From assembly GCF_018595685.2 (NCBI RefSeq), contig NZ_CP092334.1, forward strand, positions 1,330,001-1,394,000: a DNA stretch of 64,000 nt, in the 5' to 3' direction. The notes under the pieces are model-generated. The model did not search any database and was not told the origin of the DNA. It worked only from the letters and a program-made list of their open reading frames with translations. A program made the translations under genes and the position numbers. Numbering within the stretch: the stretch's first letter is position 1; every line of letters starts with the position of its first letter. Shown one piece after another: positions 48,029-57,147 of the stretch. This DNA is from Flavihumibacter rivuli. Lineage in GTDB: Bacteria; Bacteroidota; Bacteroidia; Chitinophagales; Chitinophagaceae.

Positions 48029-49411
48029 TTATTGTTCTGCCAATCCATGTTCATAAACATAATCCCCCAATTGGTAACCGGTCTTTTGCCCTTCATCAAC
48101 AGCCTTTCGGAAGTGATACCCAATATATATCCTTGAAAGGGAATTATCCCTGATAGCGGTTGCCATACTGGAATATGACCTCGGGGTTGGCCAATAGCCA
48201 CTATTGGTGGTAAAAGGCAAACGATCCGTTCCAAAAAAACGCATCAGCACCCTGCCGGCCGCAGCACCTGTAAGGGCATGGGCCGATGAATATTCGCCTA
48301 CTGCCGGAGTCAGTAATACCGGTGTCCAATTTGGATCACCTGAAGTATTGGGATTACCATCACTTTCCCCCAGGCGAATGGCGGAAATAGGACGCCAGTA
48401 ATTGTAGTGGATCTTGGTATCAAATACATTAATGTATCCATCGGCGATGGCCATATGCACCAGCGCCAACAACCTCGCAGTTTTCCAGGCATCCATGCTT
48501 TTTCCAGGGCGTTTAAGGATAATATCCCTGGTGATCGAATTCCAACCCCTGGAAGAATTCTCTGCCCAGAAAACACCGATCTCGGATTGTTCCGGACTAC
48601 GGGCAGTACTGTTCAGTGACCCATAATCCTTCACTTCATTGTAATCATTGGTGTACTCATCGCTATTGATGGCATAAGGCGGTCCGGGCCTGAAATAATC
48701 ACCGGAAGGAATGACCCAGGTCTGTTGCAGGTGAAACCCGGCTAAAGCAAAAGTATTGAAAGGGGGAAGGTAGCGGTACTCGCCTGGTTCATCTCCATTG
48801 GGCGGGGCTGTGGGATAGTTTAGGTTAAGAAAAGGGGCATCTGCACTACGCTTGGCCAGCAATGCAGCGGCAACTGCTTTACCCAGGGCGATCCCCCTTG
48901 TTTTGGCATCACCATCAGGGATGGCGGCCAGGGTACCCGAGAGCAGGTTGGTAAAAGGCTGGAATCCTGCTCCCTGTGGACCGATCTGTTTGAGAACATC
49001 ATGTACGGCCTGCGCTACCGCCGCATCCGGATCGGCGTCCTTATCGCGTTGGTGGTAGGCATAGGTAGCATACTTTGGCTTGATATTGTTGAGTGCATCA
49101 TGCATGGCAACATGGTACATGGCAAAGAACCTTGAAATGATAGGCGGTGGAAATCCAACACCAACAGGATAGGTATAGGCTGTTTGAATGGCATTATTCC
49201 AGGCCATCACTACATCAGGGGAGTGCCAGCCATTATTGTCCTTTTGGGCAATGGCCTGCACTTCTTCAGGCGTTACCAGTGGCTCTGCAGGCTTTTGGCA
49301 GGCAGTACCCATAATCATAAATCCGATGACCAAAAAAGAGACCATGAATAAATTATTGAATGGGAACTGGCACTTCTTCGGCCCTTTCCCATAATGCATC
49401 TTAACTTGCAT
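48029..49411 (-). CDS. Vanadium-dependent haloperoxidase-like lipoprotein (PAP2 superfamily), copy 2
   Basis: 460 residues; lipobox IMGTAC (Cys38 from the ATG at 49411, or Cys16 from the internal ATG ahead of VSFLVIGF). Motifs K-x6-RP in KIHYNYWRP and SR-x5-H in SRIYIGYH are intact; the middle motif reads YSSAHALTGAA, with Ser in place of the usual Pro of PSxH. It is only distantly similar to the copy at 45340-46644, so the two are not a recent duplication. Confidence 0.85.
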   Translation of the reverse strand: MQVKMHYGKGPKKCQFPFNNLFMVSFLVIGFMIMGTACQKPAEPLVTPEEVQAIAQKDNNGWHSPDVVMAWNNAIQTAYTYPVGVGFPPPIISRFFAMYHVAMHDALNNIKPKYATYAYHQRDKDADPDAAVAQAVHDVLKQIGPQGAGFQPFTNLLSGTLAAIPDGDAKTRGIALGKAVAAALLAKRSADAPFLNLNYPTAPPNGDEPGEYRYLPPFNTFALAGFHLQQTWVIPSGDYFRPGPPYAINSDEYTNDYNEVKDYGSLNSTARSPEQSEIGVFWAENSSRGWNSITRDIILKRPGKSMDAWKTARLLALVHMAIADGYINVFDTKIHYNYWRPISAIRLGESDGNPNTSGDPNWTPVLLTPAVGEYSSAHALTGAAAGRVLMRFFGTDRLPFTTNSGYWPTPRSYSSMATAIRDNSLSRIYIGYHFRKAVDEGQKTGYQLGDYVYEHGLAEQ

Positions 49412-49504
49412 AAGATTAGTTTGAGGTGTTCTACAATGGGGTTAACCTTCATGTAAAATTCCCCAAACGCTCATTCCCCTATTGGTACGAAAACGACATT
49501 CTTT

Positions 49505-50338
49505 TCATCGTTTCCTCAATCCCAATAACCTGCCGGGAGCATTATCATCCTCCTTGAAATACCTTGGAGGGGTGGTACCGGCGAAAGCGATAAAATCCTT
49601 AGCCAGGTGCTGGTAATCAGTGTAACCTGCATCAATGGCAATCCTTAACCAATCCCATTCCGGTTGCTGTTGTTTCAGCGTATAGGCGTAATGGAATCTC
49701 GCTATCCGCTGGTATGACCTTGGGCACAAACCGGTATATTCAATGAACCGCCTTTCAAACTGGCGATAGGACAAACAGGCATCTGAAGCAATTTGCTCAA
49801 TTCCTGTACCGGAGGGATCGGCTACCATCCTACCGATCAGTTGGGCCATGGGCAATTTTGCTCCCACCAACCTTTCGTTCATAAAACAGTGGAGAAAATC
49901 ATCTACCATTGCGATTAGGGTCGGATAATCTTCAACCGACTGCAACTTTTCATTGATAGTTCGAAAGCAGTTACCAAAAACCTCATCGGCATTAAGGTGC
50001 TGGTCAACCATTTCCCTCATGCCCATGCCACCCAGGCAATGCAGGATACCAGGATTCAAAATAACCGTTATGAGCATGAATTCCTCTGAAACATAACGAT
50101 CATATCTATGCGAAAAAAGGGCTGAAATGGCTGTATCCTTTTTCACCAATGAACTGTCATTGGATGGGTCTTTCATGGTTTCAAAGCCCCGGGGATAAAA
50201 ATGCAGATAGGGAAAGGGACTGGCTGGAAAAGGCTTGAATGGAAGATTGGAAAGGCCATTGAACCGGAAATGCCTGAGTTCATAGCGTTGCACAAAAGCT
50301 GCAGTGCGGGCTGTTGGTTGATAGTGTTTATAGATCAT
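49505..50338 (-). CDS. AraC family transcriptional regulator
   Basis: 277 residues from the ATG at 50338; the family in Bacteroidota often begins MIYKHYQP, so the frame extension to 50407 is rejected. The N-terminal part (about 1-150) is a beta-rich sensor-like domain. The C-terminal part has two helix-turn-helix motifs: IEQIASDACLSYRQFERRFIEYTGLCPRSYQRIARF, given here in pieces as IEQIASDACLSYRQFERRF and YTGLCPRSYQRIARF, and WDWLRIAIDAGYTDYQHLAKDF. Target unknown; divergent from the DUF4242 gene, which it may control, and adjacent to the second haloperoxidase gene. Confidence 0.88.
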   Translation of the reverse strand: MIYKHYQPTARTAAFVQRYELRHFRFNGLSNLPFKPFPASPFPYLHFYPRGFETMKDPSNDSSLVKKDTAISALFSHRYDRYVSEEFMLITVILNPGILHCLGGMGMREMVDQHLNADEVFGNCFRTINEKLQSVEDYPTLIAMVDDFLHCFMNERLVGAKLPMAQLIGRMVADPSGTGIEQIASDACLSYRQFERRFIEYTGLCPRSYQRIARFHYAYTLKQQQPEWDWLRIAIDAGYTDYQHLAKDFIAFAGTTPPRYFKEDDNAPGRLLGLRKR

Positions 50339-50486
50339 TTCAGGTGTACAAGGATTGGTTTCAACAAACAACAGGACCTGGTGGTGTGCCTTCCGGCCCG
50401 ACGCCATCCGAAAAAATTAATTCCCTCAGGATTACAAACTGTGCCGGTAAAAGGGTTAATTTCCATATATAATAAAATTACAAAAT

Positions 50487-50759
50487 ATGCCGAAATATGT
50501 CATCGAAAGGGAAGTCCCCGGGGCAGGCAAACTAAGCGCCGAACAACTGAAGGCCATCTCCCAAACCTCTTGCGGTGTGTTGTCCGGTATGGGCCCTCAG
50601 ATCCAATGGGTTCAGAGTTATGTTACCGGCGACAAGATCTACTGTGTGTACATTGCCGAGAACAAGGAGCAAGTGCTGGAGCATGCTCAGAAGGGAGGCT
50701 TCCCAGCCAATGCAGTAAATGAGGTGGCTGCCATAATTGACCCCACTACAGCGGAGTAA
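50487..50759 (+). CDS. DUF4242 family protein
   Basis: 90 residues. MPKYVIEREVPGAGKLSAEQ, SGMGPQIQWVQSYVTGDKIYCVYIAEN-type segments and GGFPANAVNEV define DUF4242, a ferredoxin-like dimeric fold; one actinobacterial relative binds nickel. Function is not established. The ATG follows an A-rich leader. Divergent from the AraC regulator by about 150 bp. Confidence 0.88.
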   Translation: MPKYVIEREVPGAGKLSAEQLKAISQTSCGVLSGMGPQIQWVQSYVTGDKIYCVYIAENKEQVLEHAQKGGFPANAVNEVAAIIDPTTAE

Positions 50760-51080
50760 TATTTTTTTGACGCACCCACATCTATTTTAACCCAATCGGG
50801 TTCTCCCGAAGGGGACCCCGATGTGTAAAAGGCGAAATATGTATGCATCCAACAGCTAAGCTCATCTTCCAACTACCAGTTGGCCATAAGACACAACGGG
50901 GGCGGGTATAAGTGATCTGCGCCGTTGATTGTAACAATACAATTATATTCTGCGCCGCTGTTGTGTGTTATCACCAACAGCTCCTAAAGTCAACCTTTAT
51001 CAACGTGCTTGCTGATATGAAACTATAACACCTCAACGGGCGCGGTCGTAGAGGACCCCGCTGGAACTCCATCCTACTAT

Positions 51081-51112
51081 TCATCAGGGTCCCCTGCGGG
51101 AGACCCTGCTGA
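51081..51112. repeat. Imperfect 32-bp palindrome
   Basis: TCATCAGGGTCCCC and the facing GGGAGACCCTGCTGA pair over most of their length around a TGC loop. No T run follows, so it is not a simple terminator. Confidence 0.65.
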
Positions 51113-51283
51113 GGTGAAGATATGGGTAAACGGTTGCCCCTTCAGGAACCCCGATGGGATTCAACAATATTCGCGTTGGCGAATGCCATCATCTTCCTAA
51201 TCAATGTTTGGCGGAGTGTTGGTGTAGGCAGGTCTTCACGTCTCCACACCTCGCCCGCCGGAGCTTTAGCGCAGGCGGGTACC

Positions 51284-51320
51284 CACATCTCCACATCTTC
51301 TCATTTCCACATCTTCTCAT
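51284..51320 (-). repeat. Octamer array, solo copy
   Basis: On the minus strand ATGAGAAG, ATGTGGAA, ATGAGAAG, ATGTGGAG and a partial ATGTG. Same 8-bp period as the arrays at 14530, 15084 and 20825, more diverged. It lies about 50 bp upstream of the dehydratase gene. Confidence 0.75.
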
Positions 51321-51366
51321 CTTCTTATATTTATCTTCCAATCGATTGCCCTAATCATCGCCATAT

Positions 51367-53082
51367 ATGCAGGACAAACCCCTACGCAGCCGCAACTGGT
51401 TCGGCAAGACAGGTAAGGATGGATTTATTTACCGTGCCTGGATGAAGAACCAGGGAATACCCCCCGACGCTTTCGACGGCAGGCCCGTTATCGGCATCTG
51501 TAATACCTGGTCGGAACTCACCCCTTGCAATGCCCATTTCCGCGAATTGGCTGAATCTGTAAAGCATGGCATCTATGAAGCCGGCGGATTCCCTGTTGAA
51601 TTCCCCGTAATGTCGCTTGGCGAAACCCTGATCAAACCCACTGCCATGCTTTACCGAAACCTCGTTAGCATGGATGTGGAAGAATCCATCCGCGCCAATC
51701 CACTCGATGGTGTGGTGTTGCTCTGCGGCTGCGATAAGACCACCCCTTCCCTGGTCATGGGTGCCTGCAGCGTCAATATCCCCACCATTGTGGTATCGGG
51801 CGGTGCCATGCTAACGGGCAAGTTCAGGGGCAGGGATATCGGCACCAGTGATATCTGGCGCTTCAGTGAAGCCGTTCGTTCCGGCTCCATGAGCCAGGCT
51901 GAACTGGAACTGGCAGAAGCAGGCATGTGCCGCAGCAAGGGACATTGCGCCGTAATGGGTACGGCCTCCACCATGGCTGCCATGGTAGAATCATTGGGAC
52001 TCTCCTTACCCGGCAATGCCGCCATACCAGCCGCTGACTCCAGGCGAAAGGTACTCGCACAATTATCCGGAAGGCGGATAGTGGAAATGGTAAAAGAAGA
52101 CCTGAAACTATCGGAGATCCTTACACGAAAATCTTTTGAGAATGCCATCATGGTCAATGCAGCTATCGGTGGCTCTACCAATTTCATCATTCACTTGCTG
52201 GCCATCGCCGGAAGGATCGGGGTGCCATTGGAACTGCAGGACTTCGACCGTTTCTCCAGGGATATCCCACTCATTGCTAACCTGCAACCATCAGGACAAT
52301 ACTTTATGGAAGACCTTTATTATGCAGGTGGGCTTCCGGCAGTAATGAAGGAACTGGAAGGCAGGTTACATGCCGACTGCATTACAGCCAACGGAAAAAC
52401 ATTAGGAGCAAATAATGCCAACGCCGAATGCTTTGACCGCGACGTGATCGCCACCTTAAGCCATCCCTTCAAAGCCAGCAGTGGTGTGGCCGTGCTGAAC
52501 GGAAACCTTTGTGAACACGGAGCCGTGATCAAACCATCGGCGGCCAGTGAACACCTGCTTTACCATAAAGGAAAAGCCGTGGTCTTTGAAAACATTGATG
52601 ACTATAAAGCAAGGATCGATGACCCCGACCTGGGGGTAGATGAAAACTCGGTGCTCGTCCTGAAGAATGTTGGCCCTAAAGGATATCCAGGAATGCCGGA
52701 GGTTGGGAACATGGGCTTACCGGCTAAACTCCTGGCCAAAGGCATTACAGACATGGTCAGGATCTCCGATGGCCGGATGAGCGGTACCGGGTTTGGCACA
52801 GTAATCCTGCATGCCTCACCGGAAGCCGCACTGGGAGGCAATTTCGCTGTTGTCAGGACCGGCGATACAATTGAATTGGATGTGGCTAGCCGTTCCCTGC
52901 AACTATTGGTAAGCGAGGAAGAACTCAAGCGTCGCAAGGCTGAATGGCAACCATCCATCACCGTGAGTGACCGCGGTTATACCAGTCTTTACCAGCATCA
53001 TGTTGAACAGGCCCACCTTGGCGCCGACCTGGATTTCCTGAAAGGCGGCTCGGGTTCAGCTGTCAATAAAGATTCTCATTAA
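51367..53082 (+). CDS. IlvD/EDD family dehydratase, pentonate (L-arabinonate/D-xylonate) type
   Basis: Removes water from a sugar acid to give a 2-keto-3-deoxy acid. 571 residues. RSRNWFGKTGKDGFIYRAWMKNQ-type beginning (RSRNWFGKTGKDGF and RAWMKNQG) is that of L-arabinonate dehydratases rather than IlvD. Cluster cysteines Cys54 (TPCN), Cys122 (CGCDKT) and Cys194 (GHCAVMGTAS) have spacings of 68 and 72, close to the [2Fe-2S] enzyme from Rhizobium, and Asp123/Lys124 follow for Mg2+ binding. The final SDGRMSGTGFG segment near 460 completes the active site. It starts a run of four genes for sugar-acid metabolism. Exact sugar unknown. Confidence 0.88.
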   Translation: MQDKPLRSRNWFGKTGKDGFIYRAWMKNQGIPPDAFDGRPVIGICNTWSELTPCNAHFRELAESVKHGIYEAGGFPVEFPVMSLGETLIKPTAMLYRNLVSMDVEESIRANPLDGVVLLCGCDKTTPSLVMGACSVNIPTIVVSGGAMLTGKFRGRDIGTSDIWRFSEAVRSGSMSQAELELAEAGMCRSKGHCAVMGTASTMAAMVESLGLSLPGNAAIPAADSRRKVLAQLSGRRIVEMVKEDLKLSEILTRKSFENAIMVNAAIGGSTNFIIHLLAIAGRIGVPLELQDFDRFSRDIPLIANLQPSGQYFMEDLYYAGGLPAVMKELEGRLHADCITANGKTLGANNANAECFDRDVIATLSHPFKASSGVAVLNGNLCEHGAVIKPSAASEHLLYHKGKAVVFENIDDYKARIDDPDLGVDENSVLVLKNVGPKGYPGMPEVGNMGLPAKLLAKGITDMVRISDGRMSGTGFGTVILHASPEAALGGNFAVVRTGDTIELDVASRSLQLLVSEEELKRRKAEWQPSITVSDRGYTSLYQHHVEQAHLGADLDFLKGGSGSAVNKDSH

Positions 53083-53102
53083 CTTGTTAACAGGAAGCAA
53101 CC

Positions 53103-53858
53103 ATGGACTTCGATAAAAAAGTAGCTATCGTTACCGGGGCGGGACAGGGTATCGGCCTGGAGATCTGTAGGCAATTGGCCCGGCAGGGTGCAAGGGTCAT
53201 TCTCAACGACCTGGATGAAACCCTATGCAACCAAGCCGCGGATTTGATCACCGGGGAAGGCGGGACCTGTATGGCGATGGCCGGTGATTCCAGTGACCAG
53301 GCCTTGATTGACCGAATGGTAAACTTTGCCGTTAGTAGCTATGGTCAGCTTGATATTGCCATCGGCAATGCAGGTATCACCCTTTATGGGGATTTCTTTA
53401 CTTATACCCGCGAGGCTTTCGACCGGGTAATGAACGTAAACCTGGCAGGAACATTTTTCCTGGCACAAGCAGCAGCCAACCAAATGAAGCAGCAAGCCGG
53501 TGGGGGCTCCCTCCTCTTCACCTCCTCCGTTACAGGACACCAGGCCCATAAGAACCTGGCAGCCTATGGCATGAGCAAAGCGGCACTCGAAATGCTGGCA
53601 AGAAACCTGGTGATAGAGCTCTCACGGTACCGCATAACCGTAAATACCATAGCTCCAGGGGCAACCATGACGGAACGGACAATGGAAGACAAGGATTATG
53701 CAGTCACCTGGTCAAAGCTGACCCCGATGGGCAGGCCAGCCACCGTTACCGATATAGCCAATGCTGCCTTATTCCTTGTATCAGAAAAAGCCAGGCATAT
53801 CACCGGCCAGAGCCTGGTGGTGGACGGTGGCTGGACCAGTATCAGTCCCAACCCATAG
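53103..53858 (+). CDS. SDR family oxidoreductase
   Basis: 251-residue NAD(P)-dependent dehydrogenase. Cofactor loop TGAGQGIG (11-18), NAG at 89-91, Asn113, catalytic Ser142, Tyr155 and Lys159 in AYGMSK, and PGATMT near 190. An Asp after the second strand (LNDLDET) suggests NAD(H) preference. Twenty bases downstream of the dehydratase, so surely co-transcribed. In such clusters it oxidises either the sugar or the 2-keto-3-deoxy acid. Confidence 0.92.
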   Translation: MDFDKKVAIVTGAGQGIGLEICRQLARQGARVILNDLDETLCNQAADLITGEGGTCMAMAGDSSDQALIDRMVNFAVSSYGQLDIAIGNAGITLYGDFFTYTREAFDRVMNVNLAGTFFLAQAAANQMKQQAGGGSLLFTSSVTGHQAHKNLAAYGMSKAALEMLARNLVIELSRYRITVNTIAPGATMTERTMEDKDYAVTWSKLTPMGRPATVTDIANAALFLVSEKARHITGQSLVVDGGWTSISPNP

Positions 53859-53918
53859 AATTTGATTCCATTGTCAAAAAGAAAAACATAAGCATACATC
53901 ACAACAAAACACACTGTT

Positions 53919-55064
53919 ATGGCAAGAAAAATAAGAATGGGCATGGTTGGCGGCGGCAGGGGCGCATTCATTGGTGGCGTACACCGGATCGCAGCAGCAA
54001 TGGACGGGGAAATAGAATTGGTCTGTGGGGCCTTTAGTTCTTCCCCCGAAAAATCGATCGCATCCGGTCAGGACCTGATGCTGGACCCTGATAGGTGTTA
54101 TGCCGACTTTAAGGAGATGATCAAAAAAGAAAAGAAACGTAAGGATAGAATGGATGTGGTATCGATCGTTACCCCCAACCATATGCATTTCGAACCCGCA
54201 AAGCTGGCATTGGAAAATGGCTACCATGTGATCTGCGATAAGCCTGTTACTTTTACCTTGCAGGAAGCCAAAAAACTGAAAGACATCATCCAGAAAACTG
54301 GCCTCACTTTTGCATTGACGCATAACTACACCGGCTATCCGATGGTGAAGGAAGCCAGGCAACTGATCCGTAATGGCGCGTTGGGAAAGATCCGCAAAGT
54401 GGTGGTAGAATACCCACAGGGATGGCTCTCCTTCCCCATTGAAAAGCAGGGCTCCAAACAGGCAGAGTGGCGCGTTGATCCAAGCAAATCGGGAGTAGCA
54501 GGCGCCGTTGGTGACCTCGGCACCCATGCGGAAAACCTGGCTGAATTTGTGACCGGTTTGAGGATTACGGAACTTTGCGCCGATCTGAGTTCAGTAGTGG
54601 AAGGAAGGGTATTGGACGATGATGCCAATATCCTGCTGCATTTCGATAATGGCGCCAAGGGCATCCTGCATTGCAGCCAGATCTGCAATGGCGACCTGAA
54701 TGGACTCAATATCCGCGTTTACGGGGAACTGGGAAGTTTACATTGGCGCCAGGAAACCCCTCAATATTTGCACCATAAGAGCATTGATGGGCATAAGATC
54801 TACCAACCCAATGTTGGTAAGTTGTCCGATGAAGCCAATGCGAATACCCGTATCCCCTTTGGCCATCCCGAAGGTTACCTGGAAGCCTTCGCCAACATTT
54901 ACCGCAATTTCGCAAGGACCGTACGTAAGCGCATGAATGGCGAAGAACCTACCGCACTGGACCTCGATTTCCCCACCATCGATGATGGTATCCGTGGTAT
55001 GCAGTTCATTGAAACAGTTATTGCCAGCGGCAAGCAATGCAAGTGGACAAAATTTAAATCCTAG
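53919..55064 (+). CDS. Gfo/Idh/MocA family dehydrogenase
   Basis: 381-residue NAD(P)-dependent sugar oxidoreductase of the cytoplasm. GMVGGGRGAFIGGVHRIAAA near residue 8 is the cofactor fold; VVSIVTPNHMHFEPAKLAL and the catalytic EKP-like triad read as CDKPVT near 107 follow. The C-terminal half has HNYTGYPMVKEARQLI and GDLGTHAENLAEFVTGL, as in family members that act on sugars or inositols. Followed by a terminator at 55180. Co-directional with the dehydratase and SDR genes; 60 bp gap to the latter. Confidence 0.92.
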   Translation: MARKIRMGMVGGGRGAFIGGVHRIAAAMDGEIELVCGAFSSSPEKSIASGQDLMLDPDRCYADFKEMIKKEKKRKDRMDVVSIVTPNHMHFEPAKLALENGYHVICDKPVTFTLQEAKKLKDIIQKTGLTFALTHNYTGYPMVKEARQLIRNGALGKIRKVVVEYPQGWLSFPIEKQGSKQAEWRVDPSKSGVAGAVGDLGTHAENLAEFVTGLRITELCADLSSVVEGRVLDDDANILLHFDNGAKGILHCSQICNGDLNGLNIRVYGELGSLHWRQETPQYLHHKSIDGHKIYQPNVGKLSDEANANTRIPFGHPEGYLEAFANIYRNFARTVRKRMNGEEPTALDLDFPTIDDGIRGMQFIETVIASGKQCKWTKFKS

Positions 55065-55179
55065 GCTTAAACTATGGGAAAACCTTCCGCGCAGAAATCA
55101 GCCTACAGGCTGTTTGATCTGGAAGTTGAAACCATGGGTCATTTGAATATTATGCTTTTTATATTTTGATTTCAACACG

Positions 55180-55212
55180 CTACCCCCTTGCCTGGGGGTA
55201 GTGCCCTTTTTT
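55180..55212 (+). terminator. Intrinsic terminator after the Gfo/Idh/MocA gene
   Basis: CTACCCCC, loop TTGCCT, GGGGGTAG, then TGCCCTTTTTT. It separates the dehydratase-SDR-dehydrogenase operon from the SMP-30 gene. Confidence 0.85.
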
Positions 55213-55228
55213 AACAATCCTTCTCATT

Positions 55229-56107
55229 ATGCCAGCGCCATATGAAATTGTTTACGATCACACCTGTCTCTTAGGCGAGGGACCCGTTTGGGACGACCAG
55301 CGGCAAAGCATTATTTGGGTGGATATCCTCAACGGGCACATTCATGAATACCATGAACCAACCCAAACACATCAAAGCTACGATAGCCATGATATGGTAG
55401 GCACGGTCGGACTGACCAGGGACGGTAACTTCATTGCAGCACTCAGTAATGGCATAGTGCTGATGGACAGGAAGAACGGAAGAATCCAACCGGTCGCACA
55501 TCCCGAATCTACGCTTATTGGTAATCGTTATAATGACGGCAAACCGGACCCTTCCGGTCGCTTCTGGGTGGGCAGCATGTCGCTGAAAGAAGAAAAAGGG
55601 GCAGGAAGCCTGTACAGGATCGACCACGATCATAGCGTTCATCGTATGATCAATAAGGTGAGTATTTCCAATGGACTGGCGTGGGATGTTGAGAGGAATT
55701 TGTTCTATTATATAGATACACTTACCTCTGTGGTCATGGCCTACGACTATGATCCCGCTACCGGGGATATCAGCCGGCCAAGGGTGGTCATCCGGATCCC
55801 GGAAAAGGAAGGATATCCGGATGGGATGACCATAGACAGCGAAGGCAAGCTATGGATCGCACACTGGGCTGGTTGGAAGGTAAGTCGCTGGGATCCCTTT
55901 TCCGGCAGGCAACTGCAAAGCTTCTCCCTGCCTGCTGCCAAAATAACTTCCTGCTGCTTCGGGGGACAGGGACTATCTGACCTTTACATTACCTCAGCCC
56001 GCAAGGGATTATCAGCTGAACAAATCGAGCAACAACCGCATGCCGGCGCCCTATTTGTGATCCGCAATTGCGGGAGTAAAGGATTTGCCCCATTCCGTTA
56101 TCATTAA
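55229..56107 (+). CDS. SMP-30/gluconolactonase-like protein
   Basis: Six-bladed propeller that hydrolyses sugar lactones. 292 residues. Metal ligand Glu17 in LGEGPVWD, NDGKPDPSGRFWVGSM near residue 104, SNGLAWD near 150 with the ligand Asn and YPDGMTIDSEGKLWIAHWAG near 196 with the ligand Asp are the family set. No signal peptide, so cytoplasmic. It follows the dehydratase operon in the same direction, after a terminator that may be partly read through, and would supply the lactone-opening step of the pathway. Confidence 0.9.
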   Translation: MPAPYEIVYDHTCLLGEGPVWDDQRQSIIWVDILNGHIHEYHEPTQTHQSYDSHDMVGTVGLTRDGNFIAALSNGIVLMDRKNGRIQPVAHPESTLIGNRYNDGKPDPSGRFWVGSMSLKEEKGAGSLYRIDHDHSVHRMINKVSISNGLAWDVERNLFYYIDTLTSVVMAYDYDPATGDISRPRVVIRIPEKEGYPDGMTIDSEGKLWIAHWAGWKVSRWDPFSGRQLQSFSLPAAKITSCCFGGQGLSDLYITSARKGLSAEQIEQQPHAGALFVIRNCGSKGFAPFRYH

Positions 56108-56213
56108 ACAGGTATCTACCTGACCATAATCATGTGGAAGGGAATGATTCATATATATCTTTAGCCAGGTTACAGGAAACATTGGAAACCCTTACTAACA
56201 CTGAACCAATTCA

Positions 56214-57026
56214 TTGATCAGATTATACCTGATATTAATTATATCCTTCCTGGCGATTCAGAGCGGCGCACAAACATCTGGTGATTCCCTTGAACCTGCC
56301 AAAAATGCCATGGCTGCAGAGGACCCATCCCAATTCCTGACACGTGTGGAGGTCATCAATGAAACCCAGCATTTTGATAAAGATTTTTCCCTTAATCAAT
56401 CTACCCTGCGCATGATTGTGAAGATCGGGAAAAGATTTACCACCAGGGTAGATATCCCCTTCACCTATAACTCACGTAAATCCCCAGCGGGTTATAGCCA
56501 ATTTGGACTGGGCGATATTTCTTTCCGGTTACTGGGTTACAAGATTGTTGAATCCAAACTTACTGCCCTCACTGCTTCGGTTGAGATCAGCCTGAATACA
56601 GCGGCCTCTCCTTCAATAGGAACTGGCAAGAATATCCTGATCCCAATGCTCACTTTCAGCAGGCTTGTTCCACAGCACCACCTGATCCTTGGCATTATTG
56701 CCCAACAAGGTTTCTCCATGGGTGGTGATGAATCACGGAATGACTTCAATTATACCAAACTTCAACCATTTGCCATTCACATGTGGTCCCGCAGGATTTG
56801 GTCCATCCTGGCCCCTGAAATGTTCATCGACTATATTGGTGATGACGTTTCCCTGAACCTGGAAACCAGGACCGGTTATGCCCCTACACCAAGATTCAAT
56901 ATTTGGTTGGCAGGCGGAGTGGGCTTGTTCGGGAACTTTCCCGGCAGGTACCAATGGGACCTGGAACTGGGGACAAGGTATTTTCTGATGCGAAAGAAAA
57001 AGCCTGCTCCTGCGAATATCCCCTAA
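56214..57026 (+). CDS. Outer-membrane beta-barrel protein
   Basis: 270 residues starting at a TTG (56214), since no ATG or GTG precedes the signal peptide MIRLYLILIISFLAIQSGAQ. The rest is alternating strands (FTTRVDIPFTYNSR, GLGDISFRLLGYKI, LTASVEISLNTAAS, LILGIIAQQGFSM) as in porin-like phenol-degradation or transporter families, and it ends at a strand RYFLM followed by a basic tail KKKPAPANIP. Substrate unknown; perhaps uptake for the neighbouring sugar-acid genes. Confidence 0.72.
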   Translation: MIRLYLILIISFLAIQSGAQTSGDSLEPAKNAMAAEDPSQFLTRVEVINETQHFDKDFSLNQSTLRMIVKIGKRFTTRVDIPFTYNSRKSPAGYSQFGLGDISFRLLGYKIVESKLTALTASVEISLNTAASPSIGTGKNILIPMLTFSRLVPQHHLILGIIAQQGFSMGGDESRNDFNYTKLQPFAIHMWSRRIWSILAPEMFIDYIGDDVSLNLETRTGYAPTPRFNIWLAGGVGLFGNFPGRYQWDLELGTRYFLMRKKKPAPANIP

Positions 57027-57147
57027 TACAATGCTGCGAAAAGAAGGTCATTTAGCATGCAGTCGAAAATTCTTGATTTAACGGTTCAACCTTGCCCCAC
57101 CCTTTTGTACAAAGTAACTTCATTGATTATTGGCCTTATCCTTTGCT

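Larger units (their letters stand above)
50760..51366. other. Intergenic region with hairpin and repeats
   Basis: About 600 bp without a supported gene. It holds a strong hairpin (51081-51112), a GC-rich block (51237-51267) shared with 20956-20986, and an octamer array (51284-51320). Several short frames cross it with no family features. Confidence 0.65.

Noticed and set aside
55074..55169. 31-codon frame just after the Gfo/Idh/MocA gene
   Set aside because: It has an ATG nine bases after the stop and ends before the terminator, but is too short and featureless to support as a gene.
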